A stretch of DNA of 64,000 nucleotides from Gracilaria vermiculophylla. Taxonomy: Eukaryota > Rhodophyta > Florideophyceae > Gracilariales > Gracilariaceae. The notes beneath the pieces are model-generated. The model was not told where the DNA came from. It did no database searches and worked only from the letters and a program-made list of their open reading frames with translations. The stretch is from contig JAHNZQ020000079.1 in assembly GCA_019155205.2 (NCBI GenBank), positions 1,177,710 to 1,241,709 of the forward strand, read 5' to 3'. A program made the position numbers and the translations under genes. The first letter of the stretch is position 1, and every line of letters starts with the position of its first letter. Of this stretch, positions 20,668-32,618 are shown piece by piece.

Positions 20668-22923
20668 TCACGGCGCAAGAGCCCCCACGTAAGGAGCCGC
20701 GGACGGCGGACCAGCTGGGACAGGGGCTCCAGGACAGGATTCCGCGGGTTTCGCAGTAGAGGTTGGCAATGCCAAGTACGCAGTCGGTGACACCGGAGGT
20801 GATGATGGCGTGGGAACTGGAACACTCCGCAGGCGAGGTTGAGGAATAGGCGCAAGGACGCTCCGCATTCGGGGATGCACCACTGGGGCCGAAAGTTCCG
20901 GGACGGAAGCAATCTCGTCCTCTTCCATAGGAGACACTGCGGCTACCACTGCGGGAGTACTCGACACTGCGATGGGCCGCGGAGTTATAACCTCAGGAGG
21001 TGCGCTCATATCCTGGGACGGAGCCGGTAGCCTACAAGGCGCATCATGCACTAGGCTCTCCATCAAGGGGTCGTAGTCGGGCACTGGGAGGCGTGGCACT
21101 TGAGAAACCCGAGAAGGCGCTAGACGGGGAAAGGCAGGGTATGCTCGCCGGTCATCGTCTCCATTCGGACTCCTCACTATGGGGTGGAACGTGTCCTCGC
21201 CGTAGTCGTACTAGAGGAAATTTGGCGTGTCATTCCACGCCACCTGGAGGTTATAATCCAACAGCGTCTCCGCCTCGGACTCACTCCATGTGGTGCGCTT
21301 CACCAGGTTTTGGATGCCAAAGGAGCACAGGACCCGTATGATGGACACCAACAAGGAGAGTAAACGCCCGGGGGCCGGCTGATATGACGAGTCCCAGTAG
21401 AGGCGGCCGTCGCTGCATCTGGTATAGGAGGTTACATCTTCGTCCGCTGCTTGGAGATACGCCATTAGGGTGCCGACCGCGAACTCCGTCGAGGCGACCA
21501 GCATGACAAACCGCCCTAAGGAGTCATGGGGATCCAGGACCTCGAAGGTATGATACGCGAAGGTGATGGGCTTCGCCACGCAGAGATGCGGGGAAACCCA
21601 GTGGTCCCTCCAGGAGTCGTTCACCTTCAGGTAGTACTTCGGACGTTTTCCGGAAGGCATATCATGGAATTCCGTGATATGCCACCCATAGAAGTATTAG
21701 AAGGCGGTGCGTACTCTAGTTTCGTCCGCAAGGTGCGTCCCCCATCGATTCCGATCGAGCCAGTAGAGGCGATCGTATGTGGAATTGACGGGCATCACCG
21801 TTAGGGCAGAGCGCCCGTCGGCAATGCTTCCGGTTCGCCCCGCTCTCTGATGCGCGCTCTCCTTGTGGAGCAGTACCTGGAGTCGCGCCTGAATCTCTCG
21901 TCCCTCAGCGCACTTCAGGTATGGAGTATCGCAGTGTCCCACCGTGGTTGGAGGGTTGTCACCATGTACCGAAGTATGAAGCCAGTGGGCGCGATATGCA
22001 TCCACGCGGTTCCGCTTCTGGCCGTTCCACGCAATCTCCGGTACGGCACGGAATCGCATCGCCTGAAGGTACGGGCCGAAGCGGTGAATGTAATCCTCCA
22101 CGGGACATGGGAGACTCACACGCCTATCGTGGAACGGGACAAACACCCGCGTGGCGCGATGATCGAAATGTTCTCATGGACGGAACGGTGCACCGGTTGA
22201 GGTGTGATACACTACATATTTGAAGGAAATGTAGGCGCCGGAGTCGGAGAGGGCATGCCGAAGGTATACGAAGCCGGGTGAATGGCAACCAAACGCGTGG
22301 TAGCATCTGAGGAGCGAGATCGGACACCACTTGGGGAACGATTCGTAGTTATATGCACTACGGAGGAGGGAGCCACGTCAAGCCGCCATCGTGGAATTCG
22401 AGGAGAAGCCGGGCGACCGGAATAAGGCGTGTCATGGAGGCCCATCGCGAAGCGCGCGTTTCTATCCAACGGAGAACGACGGAGGTGCGGACGAGAGAAT
22501 TATGAGTCGGCACCTTCACGGAGATTGAATGAGTGGACGCGAGGAAGCGGGTGTAGCCAAAAGAAGTAGCCTCGAAGGAGTCGGAGTGGCGAGCGCCTCC
22601 GGGGGGTCGGTATCCCCTTAGGACTGACCCACGCTCCGTCCACGAAAGTTGCACGCGTGCACCACGCACGGTACGCCGTAAGACGCGGACACTCGCGTTG
22701 CCAACTGGCGCAGCAGCACGAATGGGTGACACGAAAAAGGAGCAGACGCAGCCGGGTTAAGGAGGAGCAGGGCCCACAAACGCCCCGACGGATGAAACGC
22801 AAGCCCGGGGCAATACGCCGCGCAGGAGTATGGAGAAAGGAAGGAACGCCTGAAGGAGAGAACTTGCAAACCGCCGAAGGCAGCACTTGCCTCAACACCG
22901 ATAGGAGCCACCCCGGGAATCAA
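20668..22923 (-). pseudogene. Antisense accessory ORF of Gypsy-1, unknown protein
   Basis: This minus-strand frame occupies the 2.8 kb between the pol end and the 3' LTR. It is consistent from 22923 to 20668, with premature stops at 22618, 22516, 22432, 22378, 22174, 21697 and 21211. Open runs of 158, 161 and 180 codons make up its second half. The sequence between the stops looks like ordinary globular protein: SGAYISFKYVVYHTSTG near 22225, YDRLYWLDRNRW near 21750, YHTFEVL at 21535, DGRLYWDSSYQPAPGRLL near 21370. A Pro-rich end follows, with an acidic EEDEIASVPEL at 20893-20925. Matching motifs occur at the corresponding place in B1 and B2. No catalytic motif or known family was recognised. 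The start is uncertain, and frames 1 and 2 are also partly open around 22212-22732. Confidence 0.6.
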
Positions 22924-22961
22924 GAAATCGGAAGATGCACCTCGAGGACATGGTGCAATTT

Positions 22962-22972
22962 AGGAAAGGAGG
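22962..22972 (+). other. Polypurine tract of Gypsy-1
   Basis: AGGAAAGGAGG, followed by TA and then the 3' LTR at 22975, is the expected primer site for plus-strand DNA synthesis. Confidence 0.8.
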
Positions 22973-22974
22973 TA

Positions 22975-23527
22975 TGTAGTACAGTGGCTTCTAAGGAAAT
23001 AGGGTGGTTTGACCTTATGGCATAATATTTCTAAGGAGGGCTCTTATTTTATTAGCTGGGCCAGGTGGCGCATAATCCCGCCCACGTGCGCTACAGTATC
23101 CTTTGGGGACGTTAGAATTATTATTTATTTTAGTTAATTTATGCAGGTAATTAGTACAGTAGCGAGACCTGCCGAGGCGGGCTCCCGGCTTGATACTTAA
23201 TCTTCCGGTTGAGCTGCACCTCTGGGGAAGTAAAGACAAGCACCCTTGAGTCTTTATCTACTTTTCCGGTTGGAGTCTCTCGTCGATCAACTCACGATTC
23301 TAAGCCGCCGATCCCCAGGTCGTATCATAGCTGCGCCTGAAGGAGCATTGTCCGCCCAGTGAATCTCCCCCTCCGCTCGGTATTTTCGGATCCCCTTTAA
23401 TAATTCTCCCGGCTCGCGACAGCGGATACCGGAGACCACCTTTAGGAACACGCACCTTTGGAGTCAACAAAAGCTCCTACCGGACGTTGTGCTTTACTAC
23501 CTCGAGAGGAGGGCTGACAGTACCACA
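22975..23527 (+). repeat. 3' LTR of Gypsy-1
   Basis: It begins TGTAGTACAGTGGC and ends CTGACAGTACCACA, 553 bp. The perfect CTCTC target duplication follows at 23528-23532. Confidence 0.93.
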
Positions 23528-24960
23528 CTCTCGCCCTATACTTCCATATCGAACGATACAAAGAGCATACTGTGGCGAATTCATTGTACTGCTACACATA
23601 TGTACAATTCTTGGAATCAGTTCACTTTTCGGAGTCACACTAAGGGCCTTAGCACTTAGCTGGGCCTATGAACTGTCGGAAAAAAGATAAGATACTTGCG
23701 CCATACTCTCTTGTGACACAGGGCGTAAACTTCATCTGCTGAATTATAGCCTTCCGCAGAACTCGAGGCCAAAATGGGACGAGGGGCCTTCGTACGAGTT
23801 GTAACCGAGGCAGTACTAGGCGGTGTGGAAGCATAGTAACCATTCCGTTGCTTCACAAATAGACCATCAGGTTTGATAATATTTTGTTAAAGGCCACGAT
23901 GATGACGCCTTCGTTGTGGAGGTCCCGATGGTGCATATATCATCGACAAACCACGAGTCCTCTGTGGTACCGCCTTCGTTTTCTGCGACTTTGACGCCAC
24001 CCAAGAGCGGGCCCCCACCAAGAGATTCGGTTTTTCTTACCATTTGAGCTACTTCGGGAAGTCGTGGCCTCTTGATCGCATCTTGGGTCGCTGCACTGCT
24101 CCAGCATTGGCGACTGAAATGGTGAGCTAGTCTTCCGTCTTAAGAAGAATCTCGACCAACTGGCTATCAAAGATGCTCTGCGTCAAATTTCAACAATTTT
24201 TCTTCTGTTTTTGAACCGCTCTGAACATGTGGAGACAGGTTTTACGATTGAAGCATTAATTAGTGGTGTTCACCAACCGGTGCGTTGCGCTGGTATGAAC
24301 ACAGTCATCCGCGAAGCCTGGGACTCGTGTCAGCGACAAAAGCGCCACATCATTTTGGAACTTTCCTACGGTCTCCTGCGCCTGGAGAGTAGCACTCAGT
24401 CGATGGGTACGCACATTGCAAGGCATACAGTCCAATCATTCTAGATCCCGCGCCTTCGTTTGGCGATTCCACTACGACCAGTTTTATTTTTGGGTGGGCG
24501 ACGGTTTCATCTGGTGTTGCTCCTGCATGCCACCTTACAACGCCGATGATTGTTTGTACCCTCTACGAGCAAGCAGATACGTACGCTTTGCATAACTGCG
24601 TGGCTCCGGTACGACCCCTCCTTCCAAGCTCCAACTGATAGCATTCTAAAAGTTTCGGTATGGGTAAGCTACTCACTGGTGTGTCAGCGGCTTTTTGGCC
24701 GTGTGATTGCAATCCTTGACAGGGCTATTACCTTTGCTACCTACTTTTCATTTCAACGTCTTGCGCTTATACAAGTAAAGCTTCTTTGTCTTCTTCTTGT
24801 TTCTTTATTCCATTCTTTTTCGTTACCGTTCCAATCTTTCATCTCTTATAGGTCTTCAACTTCTTTATTTTTTCTGGTTTCTTTGGTTTGGCTCATAAGC
24901 AATATCCGCTCCCTCTTCCTTAACGTGTATGTTCTACAAAGACGCTAAATGCACAAACTG
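23528..24960 (+). pseudogene. Antisense accessory ORF of B1, second part
   Basis: This continues the frame cut at 12523. The clearest anchor is DDDAFVVEV at 23898-23924, which matches DDDDTSVVEV of B2 (60202-60231) at the nucleotide level as well. It is followed in both by a Ser/Pro-rich stretch and a PPKSG or PPKIG motif. Several frames are needed to follow it, so it is decayed. From about 24760 the plus strand becomes T-rich. Its complement is a Lys/Glu-rich tail of pol-strand sequence, comparable to 59210-59360 in B2. I cannot assign a function. Confidence 0.5.
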
Positions 24961-25371
24961 GTGTACACTGATTGAGACTGCGCCAATTTTTGAGGAGAAT
25001 GTGGTGCTCTGTTTGTAACGGAGGTGCTACTTTATCCTGTAGAGCATCAAATTCCTTCCATTGGATTCGATGACGTATCCAAAGGGTAGCGTACTAGTGT
25101 CGTTTGATGTTTTCCCCAACCGCAAAGACAATTTCGAGCTCGGGTCAGGTACATGCGTTAAAACTTAAGTGCTCATGATTTTTGCGCGGTGGCCATCTTT
25201 GTATACCGCTGCCGATGCGTGCCGAGAGAGAGAGGTTCCCGATTGAGAAACAGGGGTTTTAAAGACTCGATTAACGGATACTGCATTATGTAAGCCTTGT
25301 TCCAAAGAACCCACCGGTGTCCCATAACACTGTAACACTTCAAACGGTGCTGTGAACTCGGGCAGCAGCTT

Positions 25372-25683
25372 CTAATTAGTAAAGGGATCTACCAGTTGGT
25401 CTTCGTGAGCTTTTGCCGGACAGGGTCGTGCAATACCGAGATATACGTCGACATAGAAGTAGTCTTCAGGCTTCAATTCGGTCGTATGTTTCACGAAATG
25501 GTCAGTAGAGGCGAAATAGCCTCGATGGGTGTTTCTCATTCGTCTGCTGGCCGTTTTACGGTTCACGGGGAGGCGGTGGAAAATGGACTTATTCACGTGT
25601 ATGGATATTTGAGTTCCAGTTATCTTTTGGTTCGCCAGCCCAACGGTAACAACAAAACCAGGAGACGGACGGGTAGTGCCCAT
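25372..25683 (-). pseudogene. B1 pol tail (post-integrase region)
   Basis: The 103-codon minus-strand frame contains LKPEDYFYVDVYLG, matching LEPGKYVYVDVPRD of B2 (near 58640) in the segment between the integrase core and the chromodomain. The reading beyond its end (EFTAPFEVL) fits the same region. The frame is short and broken on both sides. Confidence 0.6.
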
Positions 25684-27470
25684 TTACATTGTTTCCGTTC
25701 CGGTCAATCGATGTACCTGTCTATTTCACACGTATGTAAATGGATAAACGGAGTATGCTCGGCCGGTTTAGTGCTCAGCATCATTTTGTCAGAGACTCGC
25801 TAGTAGGGTTCTGTTATATCGTTCCTCTTGGCAGTTGGTTTGGGAATCGTACGCAGTCGTGAAGTAATGCTTCAAATTCAGAAGCACACACAAGGATTCA
25901 ATGAGCTTAGAAGCCAGATTGGAGCTTGTTGGGGAACTAAGGATCTTTATGTTCTATACTATCATGTGGGAGAGTGAGGAGATTCCATTAATTGAACTTA
26001 GAACACGGCCCCTCGCTATATGCTTCCTTATACAACGAGACTTGAAATTCACAGTAGTCACGTTGTATTACTGCTCTACTACTGTGAAGTATAATAGGCG
26101 CTGTTTAGTTCTTGAAATTCAATCCAGGGTTCTAGCGTTTAGTTGTGCCCAGAACCTGTTTGGAAACAGATGAGGTATATGCGTTATACTCTATTGTGAT
26201 ACAGAATGCACAGTTCAGTACATGAACGTACAACAGCAACAGCATCTGGCGAGTCTAAACTTTAGTACAAGAGACGCACGGTTGCTTGAGGTTTTCTGAA
26301 GGTCGAGAGAGTCGATATATCAGAGACATGTGCTTCTGTGGTGCAGTATACCTCTATCAGAATGACAATAGCCATTACTGATGTGTCAGACTTAAATGCA
26401 CATCATATGGGCTTCAGAACAGCATATCGTATTGAGGACAGCTAATGTTAAGGCATGATCGCTTACCTGTCAGTCTGCTAACATGATCTTGTAACGGAAG
26501 ACACAGGAGACGATAAACAGGTATGTAGAGAGCAATTGAGTTTTTGCGATGAAACGAGCGACTTGCATACAATGTGTCAGTATCGGGTGGGTAATGGGAT
26601 AAGAATGATGATGGGTCAAATAATGAACTATGCGCCCTGTGTAAAAAGAGATTATATAGCAAATATTTCATCTTTTCTCCAACATTGACTGCTGGCACGG
26701 AAATTGCAGACTTTTTAGAGCTAGTAGTGGATTAAGGGACGGGCAATGAATTTGATGTGTTGGTTTCATATTTTTGTTGATTGATTTTGATATTTTGACA
26801 TTTTGTTACTTTAGTTTGCACGCGCCTTTCCTTCACACCTGAACACAGAAATGATGTGGAGCGTTATGGCGGATTCACCGTCGTCGCCTGCTCCATTGAC
26901 TGTGGACCGTGCGTGGTAGGGGTGATGTAGTTTATAATCCGCGACTGTCGGGTTCGCTGGCCGATTCAAGGCTGACAAACGTCCTTTTTTTACTTTGTTG
27001 TTTTCTTCTCCTCTTTTGTAATTCTGTTTTTCTCTCCATATCTGCGTTTCGCGCGTATGACTGAGGTCCCAGAGCGTGGCCAGCTCGCAAACATCACGTT
27101 CTACTGACGTTCGTTTTTTGAATTGTAGTGTGTTGTGTGCCTACCGAGTGGTTTTTGTACTGGCGCGCAGGGAAGGCCTATCTTTTGTCATTAAACACCC
27201 GGTAAAAGGTATTGATACGATGAAATTCTGCTCTATGATAGTAAAGTACGAAGGTCAATGAAACTGGCTTGGAAGCATTCGAGGACGCTTACCACACCTA
27301 AAAATCGCGCTTTGTGTCATGAGAGTGATCCGCAGGGGTGAACTGGTTGGCTTTTATCTTCGGCTACAACCATTTATCGATGATCACGTAGATACATGAA
27401 AGCACTGCGCTCTGAAGTACGCAAAGCGTTGTAAGGTATCAAATCTGGCGTCATTCGAAGAAAGTCACCT
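25684..27470. other. Decayed interval within B1, no recognisable gene
   Basis: Integrase sequence is expected here for B1, but none is legible. Open frames are short and on both strands, and none shows a known motif. Confidence 0.4.
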
Positions 27471-28048
27471 TTAATCAGTAGTCCTGACCGTATATATAGC
27501 GGATCTATTATCTCCAGTCATTCTACCCGCATAAGAAGCATCTTTAACTTTTATTCTGTTCCGGGCTCGGGATTTATCTCGCTGGTGAGCTTGCTCCAGG
27601 CGTCCTGTAACTGAGTGTCGCCTGCTAAAGCATATGAAACGCGTCACGATGAGCGCCGCAGACTGAGACGACGCAGTCTCTGCCGACATCCTCACTGTTG
27701 AGTGTTGAGTTTAAACTCTACCGAAAGACCATCACGTTTGTGCACGGCATCAACAATAGCTCGTGATGCTTTTTCAGATACCAACACATCATGTGGTACC
27801 GAACTAGCTAGATCCCTTGCTCTGCCACACAACTGAGATTTCAACATAATTCCTCGCAACGTCATCAGAATTATGCCCGACGTGTTATCAGGTAATGTGT
27901 CATGATACAGTTTCCACAGAGACACAGTTTCGGCATATTTCTCTTGAGAACCCTTCCCATCCGTCCACGGAGCACTTCTCAGGTCCCATGAAAACTTAGG
28001 TCTCATTGGCAAATCAGCACCTCTGGCAGCAGAGCCATCTGGGCCCAT
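27471..28048 (-). pseudogene. gag-like fragment of a different retroelement
   Basis: The 118-codon frame 28048-27692 starts with ATG. It has the gag-like pattern RPKFSWDLRSAPWTDG, then YAETVSLWKLYHDTL, then LRGIMLKSQLCGRARDL, then IVDAVHKRDGLSV. In outline this resembles the start of gag in copia-type or related elements: a charged linker, a Trp-rich helix and a GRARD block. It is unlike the gags of Gypsy-1, B2, G or H. Coding-like sequence continues in other frames to about 27471. I take it as an insertion into B1, and its limits and LTRs are not visible. Confidence 0.5.
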
Positions 28049-29309
28049 AACTATGATTTAATGGACAAAGATGAAATAGAACGACACAATTTGCCTTGGA
28101 CAGAAGTCACGTAGGCAGTACACCTTGTGTACGAGTTAATTGTTCATTTGGATGCCTCTTTATTGTAATGAGTCTAGAGTTTATATGCACTTCAGCAGCG
28201 CAATTATTTCATAGATGTAGGAGAGAAAATGAGAGTAAATTCCAGGAGAGGCATGAATACCTAGTGAGAGAGGAGGACAGGAAATAATAATGAAAATAAT
28301 GGGAGAGGAGAGAAAATATTTACGGTGAAAGGAGAAGACTGTCTCTTATCTTTCAACCCACCATTAATAACATTCCTATAAATTATGCCCTTGGAAACGC
28401 GCAAGGTATCTGTAGCACTATGCCCATTGGACTTTAAATACTTTTATATCATAGCTTTTTTATCCTTACCGCTACAAGTGTCCGCCCCCGTAGAGGAATA
28501 TATTCCTTTGGTTTTCCCTGGTTTCTTCGGGTCAGTTACGTGCATGTAAAAGACCTCCGTTACTTTTGATTCGTGGTTGCTCTCCAGCCCTTGGAGTTTT
28601 ACACTGAATTCGCTGAAGTTGGAACCAATTCTCGATCTTGAAGCACCTCCTTTGTAGGGTTTTCCAAAATTCCTTTGGATGATACGCAGAACTTTAGGAG
28701 GAATAGAGATATCTGTTCACTACCTCAATTTTCAAGAAGGGAAGGCTTCAAGTATGTTAAGGTGCATTATCCACTGCCGAATTTTCCTCAACATTGTTCT
28801 TCTCCAGTACCTTTTCAAAGTTGTTTAAAATTGTTTGTTTGGGTGGAGGAGCCCGTTCATCTTCATAGAAACGTGTTGATAAACTTTTGCGGTAGGCATT
28901 ATTATAAATTTTATGAGTAAGCGATTTGTTGGACTGTTTGACAGCAGTCCTTAAAACCAAATTGTATGCAATGCCCTCGTTTCTTTCCGATCTTCTTTTC
29001 TCAAACAGTCGGTTTGTATCCCAACGTTATATATCGGGAGATTAAAATGTGGTACTGCGCGCAGCACACGTATGACAATCGGTAAGCAAGAGGGGGGGCA
29101 GGATGGTCAACGGAGCACCGAGATAGACCGATCTGAAGGAAGAAAACCGCGTGTTACAAAGGATGGTGATGACAGCGCCAGAACGTCTTGAAAATAAGAC
29201 GAACAGTGGGCTGAGAATTACCAGTTGGTTTTGCGCATACGACGCATAAACGATAGCGAGACCTAAGAAACAGCTCGCCAACTTGCAAACGGACTGTAGA
29301 GATGGCAGG
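28049..29309. other. Unassigned AT-rich interval
   Basis: No motif-bearing frame was found. Small frames such as 28675-28920 and 29042-29281 show nothing that I recognise. Confidence 0.4.
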
Positions 29310-29530
29310 GATGACGAGTTTAGGCAGAAAATGCTTGGAGTTTTTCAGGAGGAAAGAAAAAGTCTTATTTAGGTACGGTGCGGAGCTCTATTCTACCCAC
29401 AGTCCATCTAAGTGGCTATTCTATCACCGGAGTGACCCCTGGCGCGCTGCGTATTATAACGTGTCCATATCAGCTAAAACCTAACATTTCTACTTAGTCG
29501 CTTTCAATTAGTTTTTGCATTATTATAATG
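29310..29530. repeat. Diverged dispersed repeat, copy 2 of 3
   Basis: It resembles 32740-32960 along GGCAGAAAATGCTT, GAGCTCTATTC, CGCTGCGTATTATA and TTAGTCGCTTTCAATTAG. It lies between B1 RNase H and integrase positions, so it is probably a separate insertion. Confidence 0.4.
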
Positions 29531-29778
29531 ACCACTGCCCATGCATAGCCAATAGAAAGTTTTCTCACAGTACTATCGACCCCTCTTCTACCGGAAAGCA
29601 TGATCCGAAGCATTGCAAGCCAGTATTGGTTCATGTACCGACAGGAAAAATTAGAACTTTTGCCTTAAAATAGAGTACATAGGTGAACCACCTACATAGC
29701 TGGAGAACACAAAATCATTTGTTCTATGTAATAACTGTCGGCGTTACGACTCGGGGACCATATTTTGGAGCAGGCCAT

Positions 29779-30114
29779 CTAGAGTAGATCCCCGCAACAT
29801 ATATCTCTCGTGGTAGTGGTGGAATAAAATGTCTTCCTGACCGTCCCCTTGAAAACACTGCTTGCAACATCCGTCGGTCGCCTGTTCTTGTGTGAAACCG
29901 CTTTAGTCATCGGCTCCAGAGAAATTTTCGAAACCAATAACATCGTTACTGTTCCGTCTGTTCTGTTTTCTTTATTCCAATGGGCTCTCTTTAGTTCCAT
30001 GCCCGTGTTATATGCATCATTCCTAACGGATCGCACCGTGAAAAATGGGGTTTTGTTCTCAACGGGTTTCTCCTCCAAGCCATCAGTTTGTAGGCGATAT
30101 ATCTCGTCTACCAC
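29779..30114 (-). pseudogene. B1 RNase H to integrase linker
   Basis: The 111-codon frame reads TDGLEEKPVENKTPFFTV, then TGMELKRAHWNKENRTDGT. It parallels GGLEEEPIQDDILGFTI and AGMELKGAFRNKDEDVDDT of B2 (57450-57590). It is a decayed piece of pol, and no complete domain remains. Confidence 0.65.
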
Positions 30115-30799
30115 AAATTGATGTAATCCCGTTTGGTATTGGATTGCATAGAAGAACTTCGGCAGTTGCAGTCTACATCTGCCCAGTCATCCTAATGCGT
30201 CCTTAAGGGCGAGAATCCACTACAAGGCAGCATAGTACGTCTGAAAGGTGAAACGAAATCCATACAGGTAGGGCCTGACCATCAGAATGTTTCAAACCAC
30301 CACGAGGCACTCTTCATTTATTACTAGATTTTTTTGTGCCGTGGTCAGAGCTTTTCTCCATTATGCGACTGGTGATTTATTTTTCTTCCAGCTCTCGCAG
30401 GAGGCAACATTAGACCTGAGCGGGTAGTGGGCCAGGATTCAACAGTACGGACATCCCAACGTGAGCTGGGCTATGACCGGGAGAGTAGGAAGCGGAACCT
30501 CCACGGTCAGAAAAGCCTGTACTTCATCGTCGTGTACGTAAGTGAAGATTTCCGGTTTGCTTTTCTGTTATCTCTTGCCCAGGGAAGGAGCAATCTTGGC
30601 ACATCTTTTGATACACAGACATTATACGCTACCTCAGCCAATATAATAACGGATGTCCATTTGAGTTCTTGGGGTTCTAACTTTTTGGGCCACTCGTATG
30701 CTCATTTTGGCGACTTCCAATCGGCCGGGATCTATGATGGACCCCAAGGACTCTCTTCTCTGGCCAATTTTTTTTTCAGCTTTAGAGTCACTTCTGTCG

Positions 30800-31090
30800 G
30801 TTGCAGCAAGCTAAGTAAAGTCCTCATATTTTTAAAGTAGAAGCTGATTGTGCTAGAGTAGATCAAGACATCGTCGGTGAATACCAGCGCGGTTTATCAT
30901 TGCATACTCAAAAGAATGATTTCAAAAGTTTTCGAAGTGACGGGTGCGTTGCACAACCCAGATAAAATCAGTTTTTATCGGCAGAGATGTGCGTGGCATG
31001 TTAACTTGGTTTTTTCCCTGTCGTCCTCGGTGATGTCCACAGGCGAGTAGCAAAAATTGGCATTCAACATGGTAAATTCGTTTTCATCTT
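30800..31090 (-). pseudogene. B1 reverse transcriptase core remnant
   Basis: On the minus strand, LNANFCYSPVDITEDDREKT (about 31070-31015) matches LNANCGFWQGKISEKDRGKT of B2. It is followed by NAPVTSKTFEIILLSM and, after a frameshift, FTDDVLIYSST near 30875, which is the polymerase aspartate pair. Multiple stops and frame changes make it non-functional. Confidence 0.6.
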
Positions 31091-31463
31091 CAAGCAAGTT
31101 AGGGCACTCGTCCATTCGTGATATTCGGTATGCGTCCCTCACCGTCACGGCACTTAGCTTTCAATAATCAACGCATAACATCATTCGGATATTTCTTTTA
31201 TTCTGGACCAAAACCACAGGCCTGGCTCATTCGAACGTGCCGGACACCATTACGCTTTCCTTGGGCATGTGGGCAACCTCTTTGAGTATTACCTCTTGTA
31301 TTCTTGTTCCGCGCGGTACGGAGCCTGATAGACTGGCTTAGCTCACGGGGTGAGTTCAATTAGGATTTTGATGGCGTTAATCGAACCCAACTGGCCCTGC
31401 TCCATCAAGCTCAATGGATCCAATTGGATGACGTTCTTGCGTCTCAAGACGATTCCTTCGAGT

Positions 31464-32352
31464 CTAATGATCACAATATCCTTCTGATATGTATTCTGGT
31501 CCTTTTCGTAGGCGTATTGGACATCTGCCGCCCACTTTATGGGGTTTTAGGCCTTGTAGACCATTTGCGGTGAAACGGAAACTACTGCAACAGTCGCGCG
31601 GAGAGTCCACCCGAAAAGGATCCGTTTTGGGAAGGTCTACCACGACGTCACCGCAGTTTGTGAGAAACACGTTGAATCATGCGACCGGGAGGCTGTTTAT
31701 GATTCCATTGGCTATTATAGTGAATTGACGTTCCAATAGACTGAAATCGTTCTGGAGACACATGAATCCGCGTTGACCACAGGTATCCTAAACAACCAGT
31801 TCGTATGAGGGATCTAGCACCACATTGTGGGCTATTACTACCTTGCTAGACGTGATATATGCAGGTGAAGGGTTTTCAGTATCCTTTGGTTGTCCGCGCC
31901 GAAGAGGATACATGACCTATAATGGCGATACCGGTGCCATTGTGGAGAGAAATCGTACCTATAGGAAGATAAACTGCCTTCAAGTGGTGACCAGCTAACG
32001 AGGTACCCAGAAAAACTGTCTGTTGGCAATTTTTAACAAAGATGAACTGCGTGCAGACAATCAGACTCCCCAAGGTTACAGGAAAATAAATAGAGCCCAT
32101 GATGGAAAATTGTCGCCGGTCGGTACCTACCACAGGGCTTGACAGAGAAACTTGCTGGAGCTTTTGAAGAGTTCCAGTTGGTACCAGTTTCTGGGCAACC
32201 AAATTATGTCCGTTGCTCTTTTCCAAGACGGCTACAAAGGGTATGTCCTGTGCAACGGGGACTGCAAGGAGGGCAGAGAATTTATAGTTGCCACGCTGCA
32301 TGAAACAAGTTGGATCCACTTTGTTAGTGTTCCGAGCGTCGTTGACAACCAT
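31464..32352 (-). pseudogene. B1 aspartic protease and following linker
   Basis: The 158-codon frame 32352-31876 aligns with the B2 protease. YKFSALLAVPVAQDIP, VLEKSNGHNLVAQKL and FSMGS-like FSIMGSIYFPV correspond to YKVSATLGDFALQDIP, VLDTSAGPNLVAKKL and FSMGAVYLRI. The active-site DTSAG has become EKSNG, so catalysis is lost. Further on, 31670-31464 starts MFLTNCGDVVVDLPKTD, matching MFLTNVSEHIVNLSK of B2 (55850). Confidence 0.7.
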
Positions 32353-32618
32353 TTAGTTTCTAGCTGTTCTAAGTTCCCAGGGATCTGTGTTGCTGTATTT
32401 CGGTGTTCGGTCGGAAGCGTCTTTATGTTCGTCCATTACTCGTATTCCTCCTGTGAGTCCTCCAGGGACTTCGGACTCCCAAAATCCTTGGTAATGACCA
32501 TTGGAAAACTATGTAGCTGATGCTGTGGCGTTTCTCGTTGGTCCACTCTCATCCCCGCTTGTTGCATCCGACGTCCCGTGAGAGGAAGAATCATCTCCCG
32601 CTGGTTTTGTTGTCGAAC

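Larger units (their letters stand above)
12524..23527 (+). mobile_element. Gypsy-1: Ty3/gypsy retrotransposon with chromodomain and antisense ORF
   Basis: This 11-kb element is flanked by a perfect 5-bp duplication, CTCTC (12519-12523 and 23528-23532). Its LTRs start TGTAGTACAGTG and end CAGTACCACA. The order is LTR, gag, protease, RT, RNase H, integrase, chromodomain, antisense frame, polypurine tract, LTR. The two LTRs differ clearly (about one base in ten over the first 135 bases), so the insertion is not recent. It landed in the antisense ORF of the older element B1. Two solo LTRs of the family lie nearby at 7853 and 8898. Confidence 0.92.

Noticed and set aside
25396..25803. 135-codon plus-strand ORF
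   Set aside because: It overlaps the minus-strand pol tail of B1, whose motif matches B2. The plus frame has no support.
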